Positions 50,639-61,905 of a DNA stretch of 64,000 bases are shown piece after piece (position 1 is the first letter of the stretch; each line of letters opens with the position of its first letter). This stretch comes from Chaunax sp. Z400 (lineage: Eukaryota > Chordata > Actinopteri > Lophiiformes > Chaunacidae), in assembly GCA_037577475.1 (NCBI GenBank), contig CM075204.1:2775001-2839000 (forward strand), read 5' to 3'. Made by a program: the position numbers and the translations under genes. Under the pieces are notes generated by a model that searched no databases, was not told where the DNA came from, and saw only the letters and a program-made list of their open reading frames with translations.

Positions 50639-51214
50639 GGCTGAGCTATCATCTTGTGCTTTAAAAAATGTATTTGAGGTCCCTGTTTGGCCAGTAGATC
50701 TATGTGATCTCTTTACAGACTATTAAGATGATCAATTAGAATTAATGACAGACACAAACACTCATTATGGAACAGTTATTTTTTTGGGTCTTTTTGGGGA
50801 AGAGGATTAGAGGAAGTATACTTTAGATTTGAGTGCCACAAGAAACACACTAAATCTGACACCATTAAAAGTCAGTTTTAACAATGCAGACTTTATTTAT
50901 CATTGTTATAATAAAATATTAGCCATGCTTCAGTCAGTACCAACTATGAGACTTGGTGTTTGGCTCATTTACACGCATCAGCCTGCAAATGCCACAATGT
51001 TTTCCTCAGTTATTCCTTTATACTGTATAGACAGTGTGGTAGTAGGACATTGTCTACATACTATTCTTATGGCACCCATGGGTGACATGTATATGATACT
51101 CTACGAACTTTGATTCTTACAACCCTTTTCCTTGTATCTCTCATTGCAGGCCTGCCTAATTGATGAGCCCGAAGATTTGTCTGTGGCCTTCAGTATCCTT
51201 TCCAAAATACTTTT
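50639..51214. other. Unassigned, intron-like sequence
   Basis: AT-rich, no recognised gene. One acceptor-like site (TCTCTCATTGCAG, ending 51149) is followed by an open frame ACLIDEPEDLSVAF that runs to a stop near 51230. It does not join in phase with the exon ending at 50453, so I treat it only as a possible further exon. Confidence 0.3.
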
Positions 51215-51325
51215 TTTTAAATATAAATGATACATTTTTTTAAATATAGTTGTAAAATTATAAATTATAAAATGATAAAAAAAATTTAAATATAGTCATA
51301 AAGTGATAAATTACTGTGGTTATAT

Positions 51326-51363
<38 letters not shown>
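51326..51363. repeat. (CT)n microsatellite
   Basis: CTCTCTCTCTCTCTAT-type run of about 38 bp, directly before the interspersed-repeat fragment. Confidence 0.9.
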
Positions 51364-51510
51364 ACCCCAACCGGTCAAAGCAGAAAGCCGCCCACCTTGA
51401 GTCTTGGATCTGCTCGACGTTTCTGCCTTTTTTAAAAAGGCAGTTTTTCGTCGCCACTGTCGCTAAGTGCTTGCTCATAGTGGATTGTTGGGTCTCTCTA
51501 AATTGAAAAT
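51364..51510 (+). repeat. Fragment of a widespread teleost interspersed repeat
   Basis: Contains the familiar teleost string pattern GTTTCTGCC, then GTCGC, AAGTGCTTGCTCATAG and GTTGTTGGGTCTCT. I recognise it as a very common fish repeat but cannot give the family name with certainty. The piece is truncated on both sides and inserted in the AT-rich minisatellite. Confidence 0.55.
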
Positions 51511-52461
51511 GATATATTACTGTAAATATAGTCATAAAATGATAATTTATTGTAAATATAGTCATAAAATGATAATTTATTGTAAATATAGTTATAAAAT
51601 GATCATTTATTGTAAATAGTTATAAAATGATAAATTATAGTAAATATAGTTAGAAAATGATAAATTATTGTAAGTATAGTTATAAAATGATCAAATATTG
51701 TAAATGTAGTCATAAAATGATAATTATAAATAGTCATAAAATGATCAACTATTATAGTTATAAAATTATAAATTATTGTAAATAGTTATAAAATTATAAA
51801 TTATTGTAAATATAGTTATAAAATGATCAAATATTGTAAATAGTTATAAAATGATAATTATAAATTTAGTCATAAAATGATCGAATATTATATAGTTACA
51901 AAATTATAATTTTTTTAAATAGTTATAAAATGATAAATTATTGTAAATAGTTATAAAATGATAAATTACTATAAATATAGTCATCAAATGATCAAATGTT
52001 ATATAGTTATAAAATGATAAATTACATAGTTATAAAATGATCAATTAATGTAAATATAGTTAGAAAATGATCAAATGTAAATAGTCATAAAATGATCAAA
52101 TATTATAAATATAGTTATAAAATGATAAATTATTGTAAATATAGTTATAAAATGATAAATGACTGTAAATATAGTTAGAAAATGATCAAATATTCTAAAT
52201 ATAGTTAGAAAATGATCAAATATTGGAAATATAGTTAGAAAATGATAAGGAATTTTAAATACAGTTTTTAAAAACATGACTGATTCGAAATAAAAATTTT
52301 ACATAGTGAATATTACTCTTCTTGTGTTTATTGAATTGAACTGAACTGGAATGTCCAAACCCGATGTTATGCTCTCTGATGGAAACCTGACGACACTTTA
52401 ATAAAGCTTCAAAAATATAAAACTTCATCCAACAGGCTTTTAATGAGGCCTGCCAAATTTA

Positions 52462-52560
52462 CAGGTTCAAGGTATCTTTATTATCCCCAGGGGGCAATAT
52501 GATACACAGCCAGCAGTAATAAATACTCATCAAACAAAACAAATAAATCCAACAACAAAT
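52462..52560 (-). mobile_element. Fragment of LINE 3' end
   Basis: On the minus strand the sequence reads CCCCTGGGGATAATAAAGAT and then ACCTTGAACC, the typical polyadenylation-signal end of L2/Rex1-like LINEs. Compare ACTGTGGGACTAATAAAGG in the intact LINE at 10.7 kb. Only the terminal ~100 bp can be recognised. Confidence 0.5.
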
Positions 52561-52810
52561 GCCAAATACACAATGATGTGTCTGATGGCTCGGATCAGCC
52601 AAGATTATAATTATTAAACCAATACTTGGTTTAACTATACCAAAACTTATTAACCAATACTGTGCAATGTGAGTGGAATTCAGTTATTTTGGTGTCATTT
52701 AACAACATGAAGATACTTTGAAAGATGTAAAAAGAACTTGTTAAAGCTGCAACAGGGGCAGTTCTAGGATCAGACCTGTAGGGGGCTCAGCCCCTATTGG
52801 GTGACATGCA

Positions 52811-52835
52811 TATAGTGGCTTGAAAAAGTGTTCAA
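52811..52835 (+). repeat. Possible Tc1-like terminal repeat
   Basis: TATAGTGGCTTGAAAAAGTG followed by TTCAACTCCCC resembles the terminal inverted repeat of a fish Tc1-like family, starting at the TA target. I could not identify a matching inverted end nearby. Confidence 0.35.
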
Positions 52836-53954
52836 CTCCCCAGCTACACAACACAAAGGTATTTTCAAAGCTACATAATGAGAAGAAGAAAAGGACGGAG
52901 GAGAAGAAGAACTTTGAAATATACATTTTGAGTGACCAACTTTCTCTGACTTTAATACACAGTTCAAAAACATGGAAAAAGAAGGTGTTTGCAGAGCAAT
53001 TGTAAATTTATTGAGAAAACGTCCTGACATATCCAATATAGTAGTTTAAATATCACATATCCAAATATAGTAGGCCTAGTTTAAAAACACTTTAGGAAGC
53101 AACCTCAAAAGGGTTCTTTCATTCTGAGGAATGACAGAAGTTCTTGCAGACACCTCAAATAGCACTGAGGAAAGTTGGAGTTCTGAAGGAGGCCTGAGGT
53201 TCTTGGAATAATAGAAAACGTTCTTCAACTCAGTTTGTACAGTGGACCAACCTGTTAGTGTGTATGAAAGCAGCATTAATGAAGCTAAACACTCTCAAGG
53301 ACAACTTGGTAGAGAACGGTGCAGAGTGTCCATAAATTACAGTGGAAGTTTCTCCGGAAACAGACGAGCAGATTGCTTTACTGTCAAACATGAAACTGCT
53401 CTCCATCATATAATTACCTTCCTTCATTTTGCCTTTTCTTCCTTGATCCTTTCTGAATCCACATTATCTCAGTTACATATCGGTGGCAGTGCCTCGTCTC
53501 TAGCTCCCTGCACATGAACTGCACATAACAGTTCAGTTCTCTCTCTCCAGCTCCACAGTACGCTGCACATTGAAATGCACTGTGTTGTTTCATATCAGTG
53601 CAAAGATACTTACCAAAGCTCTTGGATGCCGCACTGACAAAGGGTGTTCCATTGTCACTGCTAATTTTATCTGGTATTTCAGAGATCGATGCCTTGGCCT
53701 CCACTCTTAAACCCTGAAATAGGGAAGACTTCCATGGAAGCTTCAACTAATTTTTCACAGCCTAATCAATTATTGATTGATTAACTGATGATTGATGATA
53801 AATTAATTACATTAGACTATAGAATATATGGTTATCACTTACCTTGATATCAATGTCAGAATCAGATGCAAAACTTTATTTACTTTTTATAACAAATTTA
53901 ATAATTACTTTCCAAAAAACCAAAAACAAAAGTCTGTCGACCAGCCAGGCCTGA
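52836..53954. other. No gene recognised
   Basis: Ordinary AT-rich sequence. Short open frames on both strands (up to about 110 codons on the minus strand at 53,414-53,746) lack recognisable domains. Confidence 0.4.
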
Positions 53955-54235
53955 GTTTACGAGGGGAAAAAGTTGGTTCTGGACGTGCATAAGTCCTGAA
54001 TGGAGGCCAGGTTGGCACAGATGATTTTTTTCTGCAGTCCTGACGGTCCGTTGCAGTCTGTTCCTGTCCTGTTTGGTGGCCGATTATAACCAGACAGCGA
54101 TCAATGAGCAGAGAACAGACTGGATGGTTGCTGTGTAGAACTGTGTCAGCATCTCCAGAGGCAGGTTGAACTTCCTGAGCTGGCGCAGGAGGTGCATCTT
54201 CTGCTGTGCCTTTTTGGTTATTCCAGTCATGGCCG
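53955..54235 (-). pseudogene. LINE reverse transcriptase C-terminal relic
   Basis: Minus-strand reading gives QKMHLLRQLRKFNLPLEML, then TQFYTATIQSVLCSLIAVW, a stop, and SATKQDRNRLQRTVRTAEK. It corresponds to the post-RT region of L2/CR1/Rex1-like LINEs; compare the intact copy's RLYLLRRLRSFG and LKTFYDTVVASAIFYGVVCW. The fragment lacks endonuclease and RT core and is interrupted by a stop, so it is a dead 5'-truncated copy of a different subfamily from the intact LINE. Confidence 0.75.
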
Positions 54236-54819
54236 CCGCTGGTGCAGAGGCCTTAAAAATGAAGCAGATTTTAAACCTATTTAGCTTTTAAGAATCATTG
54301 ACATGGTGTCATCAGCATGTAGGACCAAATTCTTTATATAGAAAGAACCTTGAGCTATTTGAACTCAGCTTGTGGTCTCTCTTATCTTTACATCAGCAGG
54401 CGCCCACTCTTACTTCTGTGCTGTTATGAATTAGGAGTGGAAAACAACCAGTAAAAGTAAATCATAAAATCTAGTGCATGTTGAGAAAGTCTCTGCTTCA
54501 GTCGACACTCTGGAACTCTGGGGACTATAAATATGAGACAACTGTCTAAAAGAGAAAGGATATGAAAGGACCTCTTTAAACATGTAAGTTTGCTTTATGA
54601 ACGTAACTTTTTAAAAGAAAGGATATGCATTCATTGTCAGTCCAGAGGCAACACTTAATTATTCTTTAATGTTTTTGATTTAATATTAATCAACTGTTTG
54701 CCTTCCCTTTCACTGCACTGACATATTTTATTTACTTTAAAAAAAACTCAACAAGTGTCACAGCTAATGGGAACAAAAAAGAAGCTACAGTCAGCATCTT
54801 TTTAAAAGGTAAAAATTGA
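54236..54819. other. No gene recognised
   Basis: No ORF with a recognisable domain, no tRNA or structured RNA seen, and no clear repeat apart from A/T runs. Confidence 0.4.
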
Positions 54820-55265
54820 TGTCAGCATCATGTAACAGTCGAACATGTGATTGTGCCACATGCAGGGTACAGGAAAACAAGGGGTAGGGTCCTGTTGAGA
54901 CACCGGAGGCAGACCAGCAGAAAAAAATATTAAAACAAAAAGGTGCAAAAGGCTTATGGACTGTGAGGAAGGCACTGATCAAATCCAGAAAAGGCAGCCC
55001 AAAACAGACAAACAAATCCAACGTAGCTGGCAAGAATCAAAATCCAATAACAGGCAATGTCGAGATAAACAAAGCAAAAATCCATAATCGCTGGGAATAA
55101 ACACAAAGGAAAGGTTGGAACACTAGACACACAAAGTACTCACACAAACTGGCACAGAGGGAGGGAAACCTAACGAGGGACAGGTGAAACTAATCAGGGC
55201 ATGGCATATCACACAGGTGGGAAACAAAGCAGGAAGTAAAGTAACTCAAACCAGAGGCAGAGAGA
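54820..55265. repeat. Probable interspersed repeat, unclassified
   Basis: An A-rich, purine-biased stretch with phrases such as AATCCAATAACAGGCAATG and GAAACCTAACGAGGGACAGG. These resemble a recurrent teleost non-autonomous repeat. No ends or target duplications identified, and the family is not named. Confidence 0.3.
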
Positions 55266-55287
55266 GGCAATGGGTAATTTAGAAATC

Positions 55288-55640
55288 TGATCCAAAGCAC
55301 AAGAGTCCACCTCTAAATGGCTCAGAAGACATGAAATCAAGGTTTTTGGAAAGGCCTGGTCAAAGTCCTGACTCAAAATTTAATCAGATGAAGTGGCAGG
55401 GCATTTAAGAGCAGTTCATGTTCCAAAACCCTCCGTTGTGGCTGAATTAAAGTGATTCTGCAAAGAAGAGTGAGCCAGGAGTTCTCCACTGCAGTGTGAA
55501 AAACTGATATCCAGTTATTGTAAAGATTAAAACTAAACTGTGTTTAATTATCCTTTTCTTTGTCCTATATTCCGTTTGGATTGAAGATAAGAAATAATTG
55601 TGACAAATATGTGGAAAAAAAGAAGAAATTAAGTAAAATT
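55288..55640 (+). pseudogene. Tc1/mariner-like transposase 3' relic
   Basis: The reading DPKHKSPPLNGSED, then ERPGQSPDSKFNQMKW, and in another frame VHVPKPSVVAELK, stop, FCKEE, stop, ARSSPLQCEKLISSYCK matches the C-terminal third of fish Tc1-like transposases. The usual SPDLNPIE box reads SPDSKFNQ: Asp is kept at 55370-55372, while the catalytic Glu position is Gln (CAG, 55385-55387). Two stops and a frame change make it non-functional. The following AT-rich part (GTGACAAATATGTGG) looks like the element's 3' non-coding end. The 5' half is missing. Confidence 0.75.
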
Positions 55641-55797
55641 CCACTGATTACCAGCAGTCATTCGTCTGTCTGTTTGCCTTAGTTGTGAGGAGTCGATGTC
55701 TTACTTTATGTTTTGGTTCTTTCAGACTTGGAGGTGCAGTATTTTAGTTATTGTAATTGCCTGAATACAACTCATCTGTTGTATTGTGTATCCTCAG

Positions 55798-55973
55798 GTA
55801 AACGTTAGTGTCTTGGGGAGCAGCTGGCCAAGATGGAGCTGTTCCTCTTCCTTTCCTCCCTCCTGCAGGGGTTTTCTCTCTCGCCATCTGATGGAGAGCA
55901 GCCCAGCCTGGAGTTCAAATTAGGAGCGGCTCGCTGTCCCAAACCTTACCGCCTCTGTGCTGTTCCTCGATAA
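55798..55973 (+). pseudogene. CYP2-type cytochrome P450 terminal exon with in-frame stop
   Basis: An acceptor (TATCCTCAG) is followed by a 57-codon frame reading GKR, stop, CLGEQLAKMELFLFLSSLL, then a tail with SLEFKLGAARCPKPYRLCA and VPR before TAA (55971-55973). This is the last exon of a vertebrate CYP2 gene: the heme-thiolate signature (GxRxCxG, Cys TGT at 55809-55811), the I/L-rich helix and the conserved VPR end. TAG (55806-55808) replaces the residue just before the heme Cys. No upstream P450 exon is seen in the preceding kilobases, where a Tc1 relic lies. It is probably a solitary pseudogene exon of a monooxygenase family involved in xenobiotic and lipid oxidation. Confidence 0.85.
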
Positions 55974-56529
55974 ACCACCGACTCTCCCCAACGGAGACAT
56001 CTCTGTTCCCTCTGTCACAACACAATGAATCATTATGTTCAAGTCCATTTATCTGGTAATACATGAAGAATATCTGCTCAATTGTTCGTTTTCTATAGTA
56101 AGACAAAAACATTTTCCTTCCTAATCAGCTTTATATATCTTTAAAGTAATCTACTGAATTCAAATATGCAATGAAAACCTTCTGAAGTTTGGGAGGGGAG
56201 AGAAATGCTCACATTAAAGTAAGCCATTCTGCCTCAGTGCTGTTTTGGTCCATACACTCAAATCATGATAGAGATATTCCAAAAAGCCCTCTGTAAAATC
56301 ACAGGCTGGTCCTGCAGACAGGATGATGGGGCCTCTCATTAGCTGAGTGAGCAGAGAAACAAGGTCATTTTATGTAACATGGTGAAAAACAAGGTAATGT
56401 TATATAACACTGGGGCCTCTCAGGGAAAACAAGGCTGGACCTTAACCTCTTCCTGTTTGTTCCTGCATGTTATGGACACAAGGAGGTGTCCTAATCATAT
56501 CATAAAATCATTTAATGACAAAATCATAA
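55974..56529. other. No gene recognised
   Basis: Could include the 3' flank of the CYP2-like exon. No clear polyadenylation context, repeat or ORF with a domain. Confidence 0.4.
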
Positions 56530-56898
56530 TCAGAAATTCATTCATTCAGTTTCTGTAACCACTTATCCTGTGTAGGGTTGTGGGGGGGTTGGAGCCTATC
56601 CCAGCTGACTTTGGGCGGGAGGCGAGGTTCACCCTGGACAAGTCACCAGTTCATCGCAGGGCCACATAGAAAGACAAACAACCATTCACATCCATGCCTA
56701 TGGTCAATTTAGAGTCACCAATTCACCTATATTGCATGTTTTTTGGTGGTGTTATGAAGCCGGAGCACCCGAAGGAACCCATGCAGACCCAGGGAAAACA
56801 TGCAAACTCCACACAGAAAAGTCCCAGGTCCTCAGGTGGATTCGGTCCCAGGACCTCCTTGCTGTGAGGCAACAGCTCTAACTACTGCGCCACAGTCT
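56530..56898 (-). mobile_element. tRNA-derived SINE
   Basis: On the minus strand it begins GTGGCGCAGTAGTTAGAGC (box A-like) and continues with GGTCCTGGGACCGAATCC (box B-like), so the head derives from a tRNA. The body is the very common teleost sequence with TTTAGAGTCACC and CTGGGATAGGCTCC on opposite strands. The 3' end has GGATAAGTGGTTACAGAAAC and a GAAT-repeat tail (plus strand ATTCATTCATTC at about 56,538). Pol III transcription and LINE-dependent mobility are known for such SINEs. This copy has several mutations, including a loosened box B. Confidence 0.75.
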
Positions 56899-57210
56899 GT
56901 TCTTACGTCAGAAAATATTCAGATCACCTCACGGTTTTATAGATCTGAATATTTTCTTGTGTAAGTACATTTTGAGTTCTGTGAGTGTTCAATGTTTTAG
57001 GTTGGAATCTACACTCAGTTTTATAAATGAGGCCCCTGGAGCTCAAGCAGACAACAAACCAACAAAACACAGGAAATCTAGTGTCTAGGTGGAGGGGACA
57101 TGGCCCCCACCCCCACCCCCAATAAAAAATGGGGTTCCTACACGAAAGCCCAGACACTAAAACAAAGGAATAAATGTAGCCATTTTAAATTCTTTGCTAT
57201 ATTTATACTT
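56899..57210. other. No gene recognised
   Basis: Contains a short C-rich run (CCCCCACCCCCACCCCC near 57,103). No ORF with a domain. Confidence 0.4.
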
Positions 57211-57510
57211 TATGGATGATCATGCTCAGATAACTTCAAACAGAGCCGCTAGTCATTCTTGTGTTTACAAGTGCTTCTTTTTGGACTTGTCTTGGTTGTG
57301 ACAAGTTTCTCAGTGGAAACTATCCACAAATCACACTACGAGATGTAATTCCTCTATGATGCTCTCTGATTTCTATTGGATTAAGTTGTAACCTGAAATG
57401 ATTTGTTTCTTATCCAGACTGTCTCATCAAGGATTTGGTCACCAGTAAAACAAAAGTACCTGGATTCATGGGAAGCCACGTTTATGGATGATCATGCTCA
57501 GATAACTTCG
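57211..57510 (+). repeat. ~275-bp tandem unit, left side (one full unit plus start of next)
   Basis: TATGGATGATCATGCTCAG occurs at 57211 and again at 57483, a 272-bp period. The unit includes TTCTTGTGTTTACAAGTGC, CTTGGTTGTGACAAG and ACTGTCTCATCAAGG. Closely related units lie to the right of the RLE-type LINE, at 62,418-62,876, and a diverged piece near 58,770-58,830. Function unknown. Confidence 0.7.
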
Positions 57511-59110
57511 AAGTACTGTCAGAATATGCAAAAGAGGGAGGGGCAGAGTCAAATTGATGCACAATCATTATTACAGCAGATGCGAACAAAGAACAAGCAA
57601 TATTAAAGCAACTAATAGACTCCCGGCTCCACAGTGATTCGTATGGCCTGATGACATCAGTAGCCACTCTTTGGCACCTTATTGTGAAAGCAGCATGACC
57701 GAGATAACAAAAATCTGACTGATGCAGGGAAACCTTTCCATGTCAGTGTAACAGAGTTGGAGCTTTCAGTTTTTCTCCAACAGTTGTTCTCACAGCGTTA
57801 AGAATAAAAACTGCCAGCAGGAGCTCTATGCCCCCCCGCCCGTCTAACCTCGCTCTGTCTGTTAACATTTGAGAGAGATCTTACAGCATCTCTCAACTAT
57901 AATGAAATTCTGAACATTTTGTAATTAAGCAAATCGAGAAATCTTCTGTAAGGAGAAACACCGACAGATTTGAGATGAAAAACAAAAAACAGAGGTGACA
58001 CTTGTAAGGAATATGACTTTATTTATCTTTAAGTACATGCATTCATCTTTGTGAGTTTCGTTTTTTGTTTTATTTTGTTTTGTTCTGGTGTTATTGTTAG
58101 TCTGAAGGATGGCAAAGTTGTTGTTACAGAAAGGGGAAAGAACCGGAATGGACCACTCTCTATCTTTTTACAAAACATAGTCCAGTCGCCACCTGTGAAA
58201 TTATAAACAATTAAACAGAAGTATAACGAATACAGTCTTATAACGCTAAACAGTTTGCGAGTGTCTCAAACACCAGTTAACAATGCTCTCCAAAACAAAA
58301 GGCCACTATAACATCAAAACAGAGGGCCTTATTTACACATGGACACACAAGTTAACTAAGTTAAGTTAACTTCAGGTACAACGAGAAGGTACAGAAGGCG
58401 GACTGCTCAGAGCCAATCAATGGTGGGATGCTGTGACGTCATCGATGGAGCTGAGGAGGAGGGCGGTGACTGCGGCAATGGCTACATTTAGTATTTAACC
58501 TGGCCAAATCTGTGGAAGAGACACCACTTCCACTGGGACATAAAGACAACAAAAAGAAACATCAGGACTACAGGTAAACTCAAGCAAAGAAGATTGCTCT
58601 CTACATGTCTGTGTTATTGGCCCAGCATGAGCATTGACTGTTGAATTCAGTAAGTGCTACCTGTTGGGACGGTTGAACATGACAAAGCCTACATACTTCA
58701 GAAGAAGAAATATGTGAATCACAACAAGATAATCTCAAATGGAGGCACTGATGATTAAAGTATTCATAATTGCTTCTCTTTGCGGTTTTCTTGGTTGTGA
58801 CAAGTTCATTGATTGAAATTTATCCACGGAGCTGATTTATAAATCCAGAAATGACTTCTTGAAAAATTCAACTTAAGCTACTCTTTGACATCAGTAGTAT
58901 GTAGCAGTGGTATCCACCTGGTTGATTTGTATTTAATCCAGATTTTGTTTTCAAAGACTGCTCATTATTGCCACTATTACCAAGGACAGCAGAGCACCAA
59001 TCGCCCAATCCAACACGACATGCAATCGAGAATAAGATTCTTGTGCGGAAACCATCATCTGTCAACTCCTAGATCAGCTAGAGGGAACTGCAAAGAAGAA
59101 GCTGTGACAA
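57511..59110. other. Unassigned 1.6 kb left of the RLE-type LINE
   Basis: No gene recognised. It has a CCAAT at 58413-58417 and a perfect CRE (TGACGTCA) at 58434-58441, and a diverged piece of the 275-bp unit near 58,770. It may include the 5' non-coding part of the LINE that follows, which would explain the promoter-like motifs. No boundary or target duplication could be defined. Confidence 0.35.
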
Positions 59111-61905
59111 ATGGGAGACCTAATTTACAACTATGGAATGGAGCGCTTCGGAGTTGTGGAGACAAGAAGGACAGGGTCAGACTCCCCACCTTAGTCCAGG
59201 AGGCAGAAGGAAATAGAGCGCCTGGTTAGGGAGAGAAGGCAGCTCAAGAAGCAGTGGAAGAAAGCCACAGAAGATGAGAAGGAAGGGATCAACTTGCTGC
59301 AGACGGAAATCAAGAGTTGTTTAAAATCACTAAGGAAGGCAGAGAATTTGAGAAAGAAACGCAGAAGGAATGAACAGGCAAGTTCGAGTTCTTCAGAGAC
59401 CCCTACAAGTTTGTGAGGGGATTGCTTACCAAAGAAAAGGGCGGCAAACTGACAACATCAAGGAAGGATCTCAAGGACCACCAAAGCAACTCACAGTGAC
59501 AGTCGGCATCGAAAACAGATCACTCATTATACCACCGATACATCCCCCAGAACATAATATGGATGTCAATCCGTCAAAGTGGAGTGAGGTGGAAAAAAGC
59601 TGTTCGACATGCGAGAGCTGGCTCCTGCCCTGGACCCAATGGAGTCCCATAAGAGAACACCAGACATCCTACATTATCTATGGAGGATGATGAAAGTGGT
59701 GTGGAAGAAGCGAACAATACCCACAGCATGGCGAAGAGCAGGCGGTGTATTGATCCCAAAGGAGAAGGACTCCACGGACATAAATCAGTTCCGTCACATC
59801 AGCCTTCTGAACGTAGAAGGAAAGATCTTCTTCAGTGTGTTGGGACACAGGTTGACGGGCTACCTGGAACGTAACAACTATATCGATACATCCATACAGA
59901 AGGCAGGGATCCCAGGGTTCTCTGGTTGCTTGGAACATACCAGCATGATCTGGCATCAAATACAGGCAGCCAAGAGGGAAGGAAGAGACCTACACATCGT
60001 CTTCCTCGATTTGGCAAACGCCTTTGGCTCGGTCCCACACAATCTCCTTTGGACCGCGTTCAACTTCTTCAGGGTGCCAGAGCCTATTACATCCCTGGTC
60101 AGAGCCTACTACGATGACATACAACTATGTCTAACAACGGAAGAGCACACCACAGCTTGGCAGCACCTGGAGGTGGGCATCATGGCGGGATGCACCATCT
60201 CCCTGTTGACTCATGGCCTGCGGCTACCTCCAATCAGGGCATACATGGCTGACATGACCATTCTCACCACAACTAAGGCATGCACCAGACGTCTGGTTGG
60301 AAAACTGCAGGAGAACTTATAGTGGGAACGAATGAGTATAAAACCAAGCAAGTCCAGGAGCATCTCAACCATCAAAGGGAAGATGTCGGAGCAACGCTTC
60401 TTTATTGGCAAGGACCCAATACCAACTGTGTCCGAAAAACCAGTCAAAAGTCTGGGTCGCTGGTATGACTCAACCCTCAAAGACAAAGACCAAGTGGACC
60501 AGATTAGGCAACACACCATCAAAGGCCTAAAAAGCATTGACAATTCATCCCTACACGGTAGGCTGAAGCTTTGGTGCCTACAATTTGGCCTCTTGCTGCG
60601 CCTTATGTGGCCATTGACCATCTACGAGGCCCCAATCTCAAAAGTAGAAAGATTGGAGAGGCTTTTCAGCAAGTTTGATAAAAAATGGCTGGGTCTGCCG
60701 AAATGCTTTAGTGGCATAGGGTTATATGGAAAAGGAATCCTGGAGCTCCCTGTGTCCAGTCTTGTGGAAGAGTACAAATGCTCAAAGGCGAGGCTGGAAC
60801 TGACACTGTCAGAATCACGTGATCCCTCCATAGCCCAGAATGCACCAACCCTGGTAACTGGAAGGACGTGGACTCCAGCAGCAGCTGTACAGAACGCAAA
60901 ATCAGCCCTCATACACCGGGACGTCATGGGACATGTACAGCAGGGGAGAGGAGGCCTTGGTTTGGGAGAAAGCAGGCCGTCCTGGATCAGGGCAGATCGT
61001 GCTCAACACAGAAGACTTGTGGTTGAAGAACTGTGCCAGCAAGAACAGGCAAGGCAGGGCCATTGGATGAGCTGGGAAGGAGTCGAGAGGAGAAAACTGT
61101 CATGGAAGGATTTATGGAATATGGCTTCATTATACGTGCCACCTATGAGGTTCTGCCCTCCCCTAGAAACCTCAAACAATGGTATGGCGGGGACCCTATG
61201 TGTCCTCTCTGCCCGTCACCAGCGGATTTGAGGCGCATCTTGCTTGATTGCAAGACCGGCCTAACACAAGGTCGTTTACACCTGGTGGCACAATCAGGTA
61301 TTGAGGTGCCTAGCGGATATTTTGGAGACCAGACGTACATCAATCAATGCTCTGCCTCAGACATGAAATAACCCAGTGTGTGCAGTGAAGTTTGCCCGTG
61401 AGGGTGCAAAAAGGTCTGGGAAACGCATGCCAGTACAGTGACCAGGCAGCTGGGAGGAGCCTGGGACTGGAACCTTCTAGCGGACCTGGGTCAGAGGCTA
61501 CGCTTCACACCTGAGATAGTGACAACAAATCTCAGGCCAGACCTCGTCATGTGGTCTGCTTCATTGTGCAAAGTTTACATCATAGAGCTTACCGTCCCCT
61601 TGGAGGATGCTGTGGAGGAAGCGTACGAGTGCAAGAGCCTCAAGTATGTAGATCTGGCAGCTGAGGCGGAACGACAGGGCTGGAAGGCGAGGGTCTGCCC
61701 CGTGGAGGTGGGCTGCAGAGGCTTTTTGGGCAGATCAGCTAACAAACTGCTCAAGGACATGGGAGTGTGTTCTGGGGGTGTTCTGATACCAGTGCCGCAG
61801 AGCAAGCAAGTCAGTGGCTATGGATCAAAAGGAAGGACACCATCTCGGCACCAAAACGTCATTGAAGTCCGGATACGGGTGCCAAAAGAACGTCAAAGCG
61901 GATGA
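59111..61905 (+). pseudogene. R2-superfamily (RLE-type) LINE polyprotein, decayed
   Basis: Fragments in shifting frames give a basic N-terminal region (MGDLIYNYGMERF, then REIERL-like Lys/Arg-rich helix), a reverse transcriptase (PGPNGVP; motif A FLDLANAF with Asp at 60008-60010; motif B MAGCTIS) and a C-terminal PD-(D/E)XK-type endonuclease (RPDLVMW, Asp 61540-61542; YIIELTVP, Glu 61585-61587). Damage: TAG at 59192 and 60320, frame changes near 59375, 59500, 59593 (A6 run), 59650, 61120 and 61276. The YxDD box reads YMAD (Ala codon 60248-60250), the motif B to YxDD spacing is short, and the CCHC knuckle has Arg for His (61234-61236). A dead copy; I do not assign the exact clade (R2, R4, HERO and relatives). 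Confidence 0.8.

Larger units (their letters stand above)
51215..52260. repeat. AT-rich ~30-bp minisatellite
   Basis: Repeats of about 28-30 bp built on AAATATAGTTATAAAATGAT and AAATTATTGT. They are clearest at 51,510-52,260. A CT run and a piece of interspersed repeat interrupt them. A 30-bp period gives a 10-residue repeat on the minus strand (FLTIF and YHFIT types), which is not a gene. Confidence 0.85.

Noticed and set aside
50829..51113. 94-codon ORF right of the satellite
   Set aside because: No recognisable domain, AT-rich, and within what looks like intron sequence.
57403..57606. 67-codon ORF (TVSSRIWSPV type) also present at 62,730
   Set aside because: It lies in the 275-bp tandem unit. 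The first part repeats with the unit, the remainder differs between copies, and no family is recognised.
59678..60038. Minus-strand ORFs opposite the RLE-type LINE
   Set aside because: Antisense shadows of the reverse transcriptase region.
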